In this document: one piece after another, positions 51,553 through 60,172 of the stretch
Layout: each line of letters begins with the position of its first letter
How positions within the stretch are numbered: the stretch's first letter is position 1
NCBI RefSeq assembly: GCF_014644435.1
Contig: NZ_BMKR01000004.1
Coordinates: 62,001-126,000, forward strand
DNA length: 64,000 bases
Direction: 5' to 3'
Source: Paenibacillus albidus
Lineage (GTDB): Bacteria > Bacillota > Bacilli > Paenibacillales > Paenibacillaceae
Program-made: the position numbers and the translations under genes
Notes under the pieces: model-generated
The model's input: the letters and a program-made list of their open reading frames with translations, nothing else
Databases searched by the model: none
Told to the model about the DNA's origin: nothing

Positions 51553-53697
51553 ATGGGGAATAAAGTGCTGACTGTATGTCCGTATTGCGGAAGTGGTTGT
51601 CAAATGAATTTACTGGTGGAGGAAGGAAGAATAGTAGGCGCTGAACCTGCGGATGGAAGAACGAATGAAGGGAACTTGTGCCTGAAAGGACACTATGGAT
51701 GGGATTTTCTGAATGATCCGCAGATTCTAACCGCCCGGATCCGCAAGCCGATGATTCGTAAAGCAGGGACACTGGCAGAGGTATCTTGGGAGGAAGCCAT
51801 TCAATATACGGCCGAGAAACTAACAGTAATCAAGGAAAAGTATGGACCGGACGCAATCATGGGAACCGGTTCAGCCCGTGGACCAGGAAACGAAGCCAAT
51901 TATGTTATGCAGAAATTTATGCGCGCAGTTATTGGAACCAATAACGTTGACCATTGCGCCAGAGTATGTCACGGGCCGTCCGTAGCTGGGCTTACCTATT
52001 CGCTTGGGGATGGCGCAATGTCCAATTCGATTCCTGAAATTGAGGACACAGATCTGCTGTTTATATTTGGATATAATGCAGCGGTTACCCATCCCATTGT
52101 GGCCAGAAGAATCGTAAGTGCGAAGCAGAAGGGCGCAACGATTATCGTAACCGATCCCCGCAAGACGGAGTCGGCCCGCATTGCAGATACTTGGCTGCCC
52201 CTTAAAGGCGGCACGAACATGGCGCTTGTCAATGCCTTTGGTCATGTGCTAATTGCTGAGGAGTTATATGACAAGCAGTATGTAGAGAAATATGTGGAAG
52301 GTTTTGCGGAATACAAAGCCAGTGTACAGAAATATACGCCTGAATATGCGGAGAGCATTACTGGTGTGCAAGCGGCCGAGATCCGCAAAGTCATGCGGCA
52401 ATATGCGACTGCAAACAAAGCGATGATTCTGTACGGTATGGGGGTATGTCAATTTGCCCAAGCCGTGGACGTTGTAAAAGGGCTCGCCTCACTGGCGCTT
52501 CTGACCGGAAATTTAGGCAGGCCCGGTGTCGGAATTGGTCCGGTCCGGGGCCAAAATAATGTACAGGGTTCCTGCGATATGGGGGCACTGCCAAATGTCT
52601 ACCCGGGATACCAGCCTATTACTGATGACAAGATCCGCAAAAAATTTGAAAAGGCCTGGGGCGTTGCTTTGCCTCGCAAAGTCGGGTTTCGGATTACCGA
52701 AATTCCTCATCTCGTTCTGAAGGAAAACAAGGTGAAGGCTTACTATATTTTTGGCGAAGATCCGGTGCAGAGCGATCCAAATGCTTCAGAAGTCAGAGAG
52801 ACACTGGATAAACTGGAATTTGTAATTGTCCAGGACATATTCATGAACAAGACGGCCCTGCATGCGGATGTTATTTTGCCGGCCACATCCTGGGGGGAAC
52901 ATGACGGGGTCTACTCCTCGGCTGACCGTGGATTCCAGCGGATCAGAAAGGCCATCGAGCCGCCGGGTGAGGTGAAGCCCGATTGGCAAATTATAAGTGA
53001 GCTCGCCACGGCGATGGGCTATCCGATGTCCTACCGGAATACGGAAGAGATATGGGATGAAATGAGGGGGCTCTCCCCAGCGTTTGCCGGAGCCAGTTAC
53101 CGGAAGATGGAAGAGCAGGGAAGCGTTCAGTGGCCATGTCCGTCCGAAGATCATCCGGGCACACCGTATTTATATAAAGGGAACCGGTTTACCACTTCCA
53201 GCGGCAAAGGACAGTTATTCGCCTGTGAATGGAGGGCACCGCTGGAGCAGCCGGATCAGGAATATCCATTGTCCTTGTCCACAGTACGTGAGGTAGGGCA
53301 TTATTCGGTTCGGACCATGACCGGCAACTGCCGTGCCCTCAGTCAACTGTCGGATGAGCCCGGCTTCATCCAGATTAGTCCGGCAGACGGATCAAGCTTA
53401 GGGATAGAAGACGGCCAGCTTGTAAATGTTGTTTCCCGCCGAGGCAGAGTATTAGCCCGAGCGCAGATCAGCAACCGTATCAAAACCGGGGCCACCTATA
53501 TGACCTACCATTTCTGGATTGGGGCCTGCAATGAGCTGACGGGCGATTATCTGGACCCTGTCTCCAAAACCCCCGAATACAAATATTGTGCGATACGCAT
53601 CGAGAAAATTGCAGATCAACTGCGCGCTGAACAACAGGTTCAGCAGGAATATGAGGCGCTCAGACATCAAATGCATGTGGAGGCGAGCCCGGTATGA
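51553..53697 (+). CDS. fdhF: Formate dehydrogenase H-type catalytic subunit, cysteine form
   Basis: A 714-residue molybdo/tungsto-bis-pyranopterin enzyme interconverting formate and CO2. [4Fe-4S] ligands are C9, C12, C16 and C43 (CPYCGSGC...NLCLKG). The active-site block NNVDHCARVCHGPSVAGL has Cys139 (codon TGT at 51967) where E. coli FdhF has selenocysteine, followed by the catalytic His140. Later cofactor-binding parts (GQNNVQGSCDMGALPN; the C-terminal domain about 590-700) are intact. No NAD- or quinone-binding domain exists, so electrons must go to the neighbouring FeS proteins. GGAGTGG stands before the ATG. It is the first gene of the island operon. Confidence 0.93.
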   Translation: MGNKVLTVCPYCGSGCQMNLLVEEGRIVGAEPADGRTNEGNLCLKGHYGWDFLNDPQILTARIRKPMIRKAGTLAEVSWEEAIQYTAEKLTVIKEKYGPDAIMGTGSARGPGNEANYVMQKFMRAVIGTNNVDHCARVCHGPSVAGLTYSLGDGAMSNSIPEIEDTDLLFIFGYNAAVTHPIVARRIVSAKQKGATIIVTDPRKTESARIADTWLPLKGGTNMALVNAFGHVLIAEELYDKQYVEKYVEGFAEYKASVQKYTPEYAESITGVQAAEIRKVMRQYATANKAMILYGMGVCQFAQAVDVVKGLASLALLTGNLGRPGVGIGPVRGQNNVQGSCDMGALPNVYPGYQPITDDKIRKKFEKAWGVALPRKVGFRITEIPHLVLKENKVKAYYIFGEDPVQSDPNASEVRETLDKLEFVIVQDIFMNKTALHADVILPATSWGEHDGVYSSADRGFQRIRKAIEPPGEVKPDWQIISELATAMGYPMSYRNTEEIWDEMRGLSPAFAGASYRKMEEQGSVQWPCPSEDHPGTPYLYKGNRFTTSSGKGQLFACEWRAPLEQPDQEYPLSLSTVREVGHYSVRTMTGNCRALSQLSDEPGFIQISPADGSSLGIEDGQLVNVVSRRGRVLARAQISNRIKTGATYMTYHFWIGACNELTGDYLDPVSKTPEYKYCAIRIEKIADQLRAEQQVQQEYEALRHQMHVEASPV

Positions 53698-54284
53698 ATA
53701 ATGTACAGCCGAAACCGTTTGTCATTGCCGAAGCGGGCAAATGCATAGGCTGCAAGGCTTGTGAACTGGCTTGTTTCGCAGTTCATAACGATGACAATGG
53801 TGTTGGGGCGGTTGTGGGTACAGTTACGGTACCGGTTATTCCCCGGCTGCATGTCATTCGAACAGAAAGCTTCACACTGCCGGTCCAATGCCGCCAGTGT
53901 GAGAATGCGCCTTGTGCAGAAGCCTGTCCGGTTCAAGCGATCCGGCAGGAGGAGGGGGTGATAGTTATTCATGCGGAGAGCTGCATAGGCTGCAAAGGTT
54001 GTGCCATGGCCTGTCCGTTTGGTGCCATCAGTCTGTATAAAGCCTACAGCAACGGCAAGGTAGTTCCGCAGATTCAGCTGAAGGACCAGCAACACACCCC
54101 GCTGGAGCGTATGGCCAAAGTTATCGCCTATAAATGTGATTTATGCCGGACCAGGGATTATGAGGGAGGAGCTGCGGGAAACGTTCCGGCTTGCGTAGAA
54201 GTCTGTCCGGTAGAGGCACTGTCACTGGTTCATCCGGATACTCGTTTATCCAGGTCCCGGACAGCCGCGGCTATGCGGCTATAA
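53694..54284 (+). CDS. HycB-like four-cluster ferredoxin, first copy
   Basis: A 196-residue polyferredoxin of the HycB/HydN group. Four [4Fe-4S] sites are visible: CIGCKACELAC, CRQCENAPCAEACP, CIGCKGCAMACPF and CDLC...CVEVCP. It overlaps fdhF by four bases (ATGA), so they are co-translated. In hydrogen-dependent CO2 reductase two such subunits link formate dehydrogenase to hydrogenase; this copy next to fdhF should take electrons first. Confidence 0.88.
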   Translation: MNNVQPKPFVIAEAGKCIGCKACELACFAVHNDDNGVGAVVGTVTVPVIPRLHVIRTESFTLPVQCRQCENAPCAEACPVQAIRQEEGVIVIHAESCIGCKGCAMACPFGAISLYKAYSNGKVVPQIQLKDQQHTPLERMAKVIAYKCDLCRTRDYEGGAAGNVPACVEVCPVEALSLVHPDTRLSRSRTAAAMRL

Positions 54285-54316
54285 TACCACTCTAATTGAG
54301 AAAAGAAGGTTGTGCC

Positions 54317-55711
54317 ATGTCGTATGATCCAATCATTCATATTGACGAACAATTATGTACCGGCTGCAGACGTTGCGCGGCTGTATGTCCTGTGGACGCC
54401 ATTATCGGCGAACCGGGCCATCCGCAGACCATTGATGCTCATCGCTGCGTCGTTTGTGGACAGTGTGTGCAGATTTGTACCGCTTATGCTGCGGACAACG
54501 AGTCGACGCTAGCCTCCCGAGCGGTAAAGTTACAGGAAAGAGGGCAGCTGCCCAATGTGCATGAGCCTTTGTTCGCTGCCTATTCGTCAGGAGATATCCA
54601 GAAGGTTAAAGCTGTTCTGGCTGATCCGAAACGGTTCAAGGTGGTCCAGTGCGCCCCTGCGATCCGTGTATCTCTGGCGGAAGAGTTTGGGCTGCCCTTC
54701 GGCACTTTAACCCCGGGGAAAATGGCGGCGGCGCTGCGAAGGCTAAAGTTTGACCGCATCTATGATACGAATTTTGCTGCAGACGTGACGATTATGGAAG
54801 AGGGCTCGGAGCTGATTGGAAGAGTGATGTCAGGAGAGCGGCTGCCAATGTTTACCTCCTGCTGTCCGGCCTGGGTTAAGCATGCGGAGACGGCAGCACC
54901 GGAGCTGCTGAATCATTTGTCCAGCTGCAAGTCCCCGATGCAAATGGGCGGAGCCTTGTTCAAGACATACGGAGCAGAGCTGGATGGGATTGCACCTGCA
55001 GATATTTTCAGCGTTGCGGTTATGCCCTGCACCTGTAAAAAATTTGAATGCAGCAGAGAAGAGATGAATGTGGAGGGTTGCCGTGAAGTGGATCTCGTCA
55101 TTACTACAAGAGAGCTGGCCAGCTTAATCAAGGATCAAGGCATCGATTTCATACATCTTCCCGAGGAGCCGTTTGATTCACCGCTGGGCAAATACTCTGG
55201 AGCGGGCTCGATCTTCGGTGTCACAGGCGGAGTAATGGAAGCTGCGATTCGAACGGGGTATGAACTGATCACCCATGAGCAGATTCCTAATCTGCAATTG
55301 GATTTTGTCAGGGGAGAAGAAGGAATTCGGACGGCAGAAGTTCAAATTGGAGATTTGGAGCTCAAGGTGGCTGTAGTTGCTGGACTTAAATATGTTGATG
55401 CTGTTCTGGCAAAAGTTGGAGAGGGCACCTGCCCGTATCATTTCATTGAAGTTATGGCTTGTCCCGAAGGTTGTGTCAGCGGCGGCGGCCAGCCCAAGCT
55501 CTTGCTGGAAACGCAACGGAAATGTGCTTATCAGGCCAGAAAAAGTGCAGTCTACCGCCACGATTCTCATCAGAAGGTCCGCAAATCCCATGAGAATCCC
55601 GATATTATCAAATTATATAAGGATTTCTTAGGTGAACCCTTAGGCGATACTTCACATCATTTACTGCATACCAAATTTGTTGACAGAAGCGTTAAGGAGG
55701 AGATGTCATGA
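54317..55711 (+). CDS. hydA: [FeFe]-hydrogenase catalytic subunit
   Basis: ATG 54317 (GAAGG upstream) gives 464 residues. The N-terminus has two [4Fe-4S] sites (CTGCRRCAAVCP, CVVCGQCVQIC). The H-cluster domain carries L1 TSCCPAW (about 180-186), L2 MPCTCKKFE (about 236-244) and L3 MACPEGCVSGGGQP (about 380-393). L3 has Glu where most enzymes have Gly. The length and lack of extra N-terminal domains match the HydA2-type subunit of HDCR rather than the long bifurcating enzymes. It reduces protons or oxidises H2 and needs HydE, HydF and HydG, all encoded below. Oxygen sensitivity is expected. Confidence 0.93.
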   Translation: MSYDPIIHIDEQLCTGCRRCAAVCPVDAIIGEPGHPQTIDAHRCVVCGQCVQICTAYAADNESTLASRAVKLQERGQLPNVHEPLFAAYSSGDIQKVKAVLADPKRFKVVQCAPAIRVSLAEEFGLPFGTLTPGKMAAALRRLKFDRIYDTNFAADVTIMEEGSELIGRVMSGERLPMFTSCCPAWVKHAETAAPELLNHLSSCKSPMQMGGALFKTYGAELDGIAPADIFSVAVMPCTCKKFECSREEMNVEGCREVDLVITTRELASLIKDQGIDFIHLPEEPFDSPLGKYSGAGSIFGVTGGVMEAAIRTGYELITHEQIPNLQLDFVRGEEGIRTAEVQIGDLELKVAVVAGLKYVDAVLAKVGEGTCPYHFIEVMACPEGCVSGGGQPKLLLETQRKCAYQARKSAVYRHDSHQKVRKSHENPDIIKLYKDFLGEPLGDTSHHLLHTKFVDRSVKEEMS

Positions 55712-56292
55712 ACCGGTTTGTTATTGCCGATCCCGATAAATGTATAGGGTGTCATACTTGTGAAGTGGCCTGCGTAGTTGCACATGCCGGGAACAATATG
55801 TTCCTTGAGGGAGAGTGCGGGGGTGACTTCTATCCCCGGCTGACTGTCGTCGAGACCGACGAAGTTACTGCACCGGTGCAGTGCAGACATTGCGAGGATG
55901 CTCCTTGTGCCAATGTGTGTCCGAATGGCTCCATTACGAGCAGAGACAACAGCATTTTCATCAATCAGGATAGCTGCATTGGGTGCAAGACCTGTATGCT
56001 CGTATGCCCCTATGGGGCGATTTCAATGGTTCCGGCATATAAGAGTGGCCAGAAGCAACATCAATCCGGGCTTCATTCCAATTCATCGGGTGCATGGAGC
56101 CGCAAGGAGAGAATCGTTGCGAACAAATGTGATCTGTGTGAAGACAGCGGTCACGGTCCGGAATGTGTGCGGGTGTGTCCCACAAATGCACTCCAGCTCA
56201 TCGTTCCAAGTCAGATTGAGGATTCCATTTCCGGGAAAAGACTGGCCAGTGCGCAGTCATTACAGCAATTCGGCGGTTTTTCGCGCCTCTGA
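55708..56292 (+). CDS. HycB-like four-cluster ferredoxin, second copy
   Basis: A 194-residue protein coupled to hydA (four-base overlap). Clusters: CIGCHTCEVACV, CRHCEDAPCANVCP, CIGCKTCMLVCPYGA and CDLC...CVRVCP. It shares the layout of the first copy but is clearly diverged from it (different linkers and C-terminus), so it is not a recent duplicate. Two different HycB subunits plus FdhF and HydA is the subunit set of HDCR. Confidence 0.87.
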   Translation: MNRFVIADPDKCIGCHTCEVACVVAHAGNNMFLEGECGGDFYPRLTVVETDEVTAPVQCRHCEDAPCANVCPNGSITSRDNSIFINQDSCIGCKTCMLVCPYGAISMVPAYKSGQKQHQSGLHSNSSGAWSRKERIVANKCDLCEDSGHGPECVRVCPTNALQLIVPSQIEDSISGKRLASAQSLQQFGGFSRL

Positions 56293-56319
56293 TTCAGCCA
56301 CTATAACGCAGAAAGCAAG

Positions 56320-57360
56320 GTGGAATGTTTGTCTGACATCCTGGTCGATTCGTTTGGTCGTTTACATAATTATGTGCGTATCTCCGTTACGGAGCACTGC
56401 AACTTGGGTTGTCAGTACTGCAATCCGGGCAGAGTGGTAGGGGCTACGGAGGCTAACCTGCTTACCTATGACGAAATTGTAAGGACCGTAAGTGTGCTCG
56501 CTGAGATGGGGGTAACCAAGGTGCGCCTTACCGGAGGAGAACCGCTGCTGCGTCCGAACCTGGAAGAACTGGTGGCCAGGTTAAGAGCCATCTCCGGGAT
56601 TAAACGTGTCGGGTTGACCACAAATGGACTGCTGCTCGCCAACAAAGTGCAGAAGCTGCGTGATGCCGGGCTTACGGATCTCAACGTAAGCCTGGATTCT
56701 CTAATTCCTGAACGGTTTTCCAGAATCACCGGAGGTGGGGATGTCAGTAAGGTGTTGCATGCTCTGGCAGCCGGTTTTAAGGCTGGATTCGAGGTGCTGA
56801 AGCTGAATGTGGTCTTAATGAAGGGGATCAACGATGATGAGATTGAATCCTTTCTGCAACTGACTCTGAAATATCCGCTGTACATCCGATTTATTGAATA
56901 TATGCCAATGGGTCGTGACCTCAACGGATGGGAAGCGGGATATATGCCCTTGGAAGGGATACTTGAGCGTTGTGCCAAGGCGGGTTTTAGTCTTGAAGCA
57001 GATCCGCACTTGGGCAGGGCATCTGGTGAGCCCACAGGAAAAGAAGCGGATTCGGGTCCCGCCCGTTATTTTCGTATCCAAGGAGCAGCAGGGGAATTTG
57101 GTTTGATTAATCCGGTCAGCCAGCATTTCTGTAATTCGTGTAATCGGCTGCGTATTACGGCAAATGGTCACTTTAAGCCATGCCTCTGCTGGAACGAAGA
57201 ACTGTATATCCGGCCTTACATTGGACAAACAGAGCTGCTGAAACAGTTGTTCCTGCGCGCATTGGAAGCCAAACCTAGCCAGCATATGATGTCGGGTCAA
57301 CCGGGTACCATGCCTCCGTTGAAGGCCACCAATCGCCTGATGTCGCAGATTGGGGGATGA
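56320..57360 (+). CDS. moaA: MoaA-type GTP 3',8-cyclase
   Basis: A 346-residue radical SAM enzyme. It begins at GTG 56320. The first cluster is CNLGCQYC (C-x3-C-x2-C), the second, C-terminal cluster CNSC...KPC; GGEPLL and TTNGLLL are in place, and the C-terminus ends in GG as MoaA needs. It makes the first intermediate of molybdopterin, the cofactor of FdhF. Its presence in the operon suggests a dedicated supply; whether another moaA exists elsewhere is not visible here. Confidence 0.88.
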   Translation: MECLSDILVDSFGRLHNYVRISVTEHCNLGCQYCNPGRVVGATEANLLTYDEIVRTVSVLAEMGVTKVRLTGGEPLLRPNLEELVARLRAISGIKRVGLTTNGLLLANKVQKLRDAGLTDLNVSLDSLIPERFSRITGGGDVSKVLHALAAGFKAGFEVLKLNVVLMKGINDDEIESFLQLTLKYPLYIRFIEYMPMGRDLNGWEAGYMPLEGILERCAKAGFSLEADPHLGRASGEPTGKEADSGPARYFRIQGAAGEFGLINPVSQHFCNSCNRLRITANGHFKPCLCWNEELYIRPYIGQTELLKQLFLRALEAKPSQHMMSGQPGTMPPLKATNRLMSQIGG

Positions 57361-57367
57361 GAAGCAA

Positions 57368-58789
57368 TTGAACGATGATCCATTGTTTCGTATAGAATCG
57401 GATTCTTTGGGGAATGCAGCGGTTCCCGTTGAAGCTTATTATGGAATTCACGCGGTAAGGGCGCGGGATAATTTTGCGGTTAGCGGCCGAACGGTGAATC
57501 TGCGGATCATCCGGGCTATAGTAATGGTGAAGAAAGCGGCAGCCAAAGTAAATGGCAGGCATGGGGATATTCCCGAACAGGTGGCCGCGGGGATTGTATC
57601 TGCTTGCGATGAAATTCTGCTAGGACAGTGGGATAAGCACTTTATTGTTGATGCGTATCAGGGCGGAGCGGGAACAAGCACGAACATGAATGTTAACGAG
57701 GTGATCGCCAATCTGGTCATCGAGAGAATCGGTGGCTCCAAGGGGGATTACCAGCTGATCCATCCGATAGATCATGTGAATCTCCACCAGTCTACGAATG
57801 ATGTGTATCCCACTGCCATGCGAATTGCAATGATTCCGCTGCTTCGCTCGCTTAGTGAAGAGTTTGCCTCTCTACAGGAGGCACTGCAGGAGAAGGAACG
57901 GGAATACGCGGATGTGTTAAGGTTAGGGAGAACGCAACTAATGGACGCACTGCCAATTATGGCGGGACAAAGCTTTGGTGCTCATGCCAAAGCGGTCGCA
58001 CGGGACCGGTGGCGGCTGTATAAGGCGGAGGAGCGTCTGCGTGAGATTAACCTCGGAGGAACGGCAGTGGGCACAGGAATGAATGCCCCCCTTGCTTATA
58101 TCTATGCCATTGCGGAAGAGCTGCGGGAATTAACCGGAATGGGGCTCTGCCGCAGCGATTTTCCGATGGATGGAACACAAAATATGGATGTGTTTGTGGA
58201 AGTCTCAGGTTTGCTCAAAGCCGCTGCGGTCAACTTACTGAAGATATCTGGAGATTTTCGGCTGCTTAATGCCGGACCCTCCGGCGGAATGGCAGAATAT
58301 ATCCTGCCCCCTATGCAGGTAGGTTCTTCGATCCTGCCCGGTAAAATGAACCCGGTCATTGCGGAGGTGGCCGGGTCTGTCGCGATGAAGGTGATTTCCA
58401 ATGATACAGCGGTCACTCTGGCGGCGGCCAGCGGGCAGCTGGAGCTGAATGCCTTTGCTCCTTTAATCGTTGAATCCCTGCTTGAATCTCTTGAAATTCT
58501 TACCCAGGCTGTACGGCTGTTTCATGAACGATGTGTGCAGGGGTTAATAGTCGATGCTGCGCATTGTCTAGAGCAATTGGAATGCTCCGGCGTTATGGCT
58601 GCTGCAGTGGTAACGTATCTGGGTTATGAAACCGCAGCTGAACTGGCTAAGTCTGCGGCGGCCTCGGGCCGGCCGCTAAAAGATATTCTCCTGGAACGCG
58701 GCCTGATGACCAAAAAGCAGATCGATGCCATATTGCACCCGTTAGAGGTTACCAAACCTGGCATCCCCGGAAGATCAAGAGATGAATAA
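57368..58789 (+). CDS. aspA: Aspartase/fumarase-family lyase
   Basis: I choose TTG 57368 (GGGGGA upstream), giving 473 residues; TTG 57350 overlaps moaA. The signature SS-loop GSSILPGKMNPVI and the conserved TSTNMNVNEVIAN and HPIDHVNLHQSTNDVYPT agree with aspartate ammonia-lyase. Such genes recur inside HydE/HydF/HydG loci of anaerobes. A proposed reason is ammonia supply for the bridging amine of the H-cluster, but that is an inference. Fumarase activity cannot be ruled out by sequence. Confidence 0.82.
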   Translation: MNDDPLFRIESDSLGNAAVPVEAYYGIHAVRARDNFAVSGRTVNLRIIRAIVMVKKAAAKVNGRHGDIPEQVAAGIVSACDEILLGQWDKHFIVDAYQGGAGTSTNMNVNEVIANLVIERIGGSKGDYQLIHPIDHVNLHQSTNDVYPTAMRIAMIPLLRSLSEEFASLQEALQEKEREYADVLRLGRTQLMDALPIMAGQSFGAHAKAVARDRWRLYKAEERLREINLGGTAVGTGMNAPLAYIYAIAEELRELTGMGLCRSDFPMDGTQNMDVFVEVSGLLKAAAVNLLKISGDFRLLNAGPSGGMAEYILPPMQVGSSILPGKMNPVIAEVAGSVAMKVISNDTAVTLAAASGQLELNAFAPLIVESLLESLEILTQAVRLFHERCVQGLIVDAAHCLEQLECSGVMAAAVVTYLGYETAAELAKSAAASGRPLKDILLERGLMTKKQIDAILHPLEVTKPGIPGRSRDE

Positions 58790-58819
58790 AGGGTCTAAGA
58801 TAACGAAGGAGCGCATGTT

Positions 58820-60076
58820 ATGAGCTTAAACGATACCCCGCGTGGTGAACGAATGCACATTGCAGTTTTTGGAAGACGTAATGCCGGCAAATCCAGTGTG
58901 ATTAACGCTTTAGGCGGTCAGGAGACGTCCATTGTTTCACCCGTCAGCGGGACAACGACAGATCCGGTCTATCAACCGATGGAGTTGCTTCCGGTGGGGC
59001 CGGTAGTGCTCATTGATACCGCCGGATTGGATGATAGCGGAAATTTGGGCGAACAGCGGATTCGCAAAACAAATCAGGTTCTGACCAAAACCGATCTGGC
59101 ATTGCTGGTGATTGACGCTCTCCACGGCGTAGACAAATTTGAGCAGAATCTGTTGCGGAACCTGTCAGACAAGAAGGTTCCGGTTATCCTACTATTGAAT
59201 AAAATAGATTTGCTCAAAGATCATGGTAACGGCGCGGAACACACTGCAGTGGCGGCCAAGGTAGAAGAACAGCTCCATTTGAAGCCGATAATATTCAGCG
59301 CTCTCAGGAATACTGGTGTTACTGAACTAAAAGCTGCAATGGTCAGGGAGTTGCCGAGGGACGAAGACCGGTTCCGGTTAGTGGGCGACCTGCTGCATCC
59401 CGGCGACTTGGCTGTTCTGGTTGTGCCGATCGATAAGGCGGCTCCCAAAGGGAGACTGATTCTGCCCCAGCAGCAGACCATTCGTGACATCATGGAATGT
59501 GATGCAGTCGCTGTTGTCACTAAGGAACAGGAGCTTGGACACACACTTAAGACGCTGGGGCGCAAGCCGAATGTGGTGATCACGGATTCACAGGCATTTC
59601 TCAAAGTTCAGGCAGACACCCCAAAGGATATCCCGCTCACGTCCTTCTCCATATTGTTTGCCAGGTATAAGGGGGATCTCCCTCAACTTGTGCGTGGGGT
59701 GCGGGCCATCGAACGTTTGCGGGACGGAGACCGGGTGCTCATTGCGGAAGCCTGCACGCATCATCGGCAGTCGGATGATATTGCTTCCGTGAAGATTCCC
59801 CGCTGGCTGCGGGAATTAACAGGCAGACAGCTTCAAATAGAACATGCTGCAGGCAGCGATTTCCCCGCAGGACTTGGGCTTTATTCACTCATCATTCACT
59901 GCGGAGCGTGTATGTTGAACCGCAAGGCGATGCTGCAGAGGCTTGAGGAGGCCGAACATGCGGGTGTTCCGATTGTGAATTATGGTGTATTTATTGCCTA
60001 TGTGCAGGGGGTGTTCCCAAGAGCCATCGAAATGTTTCCGTCTGCAATGCTGGCTTGGGAGGAGGGAGGCAGATAA
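58820..60076 (+). CDS. hydF: [FeFe]-hydrogenase maturation GTPase HydF
   Basis: A 418-residue scaffold protein. G1 GRRNAGKSSV, G2 SGTTTDP, G3 DTAGLDD and G4 LLNKIDL are intact. The C-terminal FeS ligands are CTHH (about 312) and HCGAC (about 356), the typical C-x-H ... H-C-x2-C set. HydF receives the diiron precursor built by HydE and HydG and transfers it to HydA. ATG 58820 has AAGGAG upstream; it is the last gene of the plus-strand operon. Confidence 0.93.
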   Translation: MSLNDTPRGERMHIAVFGRRNAGKSSVINALGGQETSIVSPVSGTTTDPVYQPMELLPVGPVVLIDTAGLDDSGNLGEQRIRKTNQVLTKTDLALLVIDALHGVDKFEQNLLRNLSDKKVPVILLLNKIDLLKDHGNGAEHTAVAAKVEEQLHLKPIIFSALRNTGVTELKAAMVRELPRDEDRFRLVGDLLHPGDLAVLVVPIDKAAPKGRLILPQQQTIRDIMECDAVAVVTKEQELGHTLKTLGRKPNVVITDSQAFLKVQADTPKDIPLTSFSILFARYKGDLPQLVRGVRAIERLRDGDRVLIAEACTHHRQSDDIASVKIPRWLRELTGRQLQIEHAAGSDFPAGLGLYSLIIHCGACMLNRKAMLQRLEEAEHAGVPIVNYGVFIAYVQGVFPRAIEMFPSAMLAWEEGGR

Positions 60077-60093
60077 CCATTCATGCATATACT

Positions 60094-60145
60094 AAAGCGG
60101 GGTGTTCCAAAAGCCAAAGCAATGGCTGCTGGGACGCCCCGCTTT
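60094..60145. terminator. Terminator between hydF and hydG
   Basis: The 15-base imperfect stem AAAGCGGGGTGTTCC / GGGACGCCCCGCTTT is followed by TTTT on the plus strand and preceded by an A/T tract for the minus strand. It lies between the convergent hydF and hydG stops. Confidence 0.85.
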
Positions 60146-60172
60146 TTGTGACAAACCTTAATTTAATGCGAC

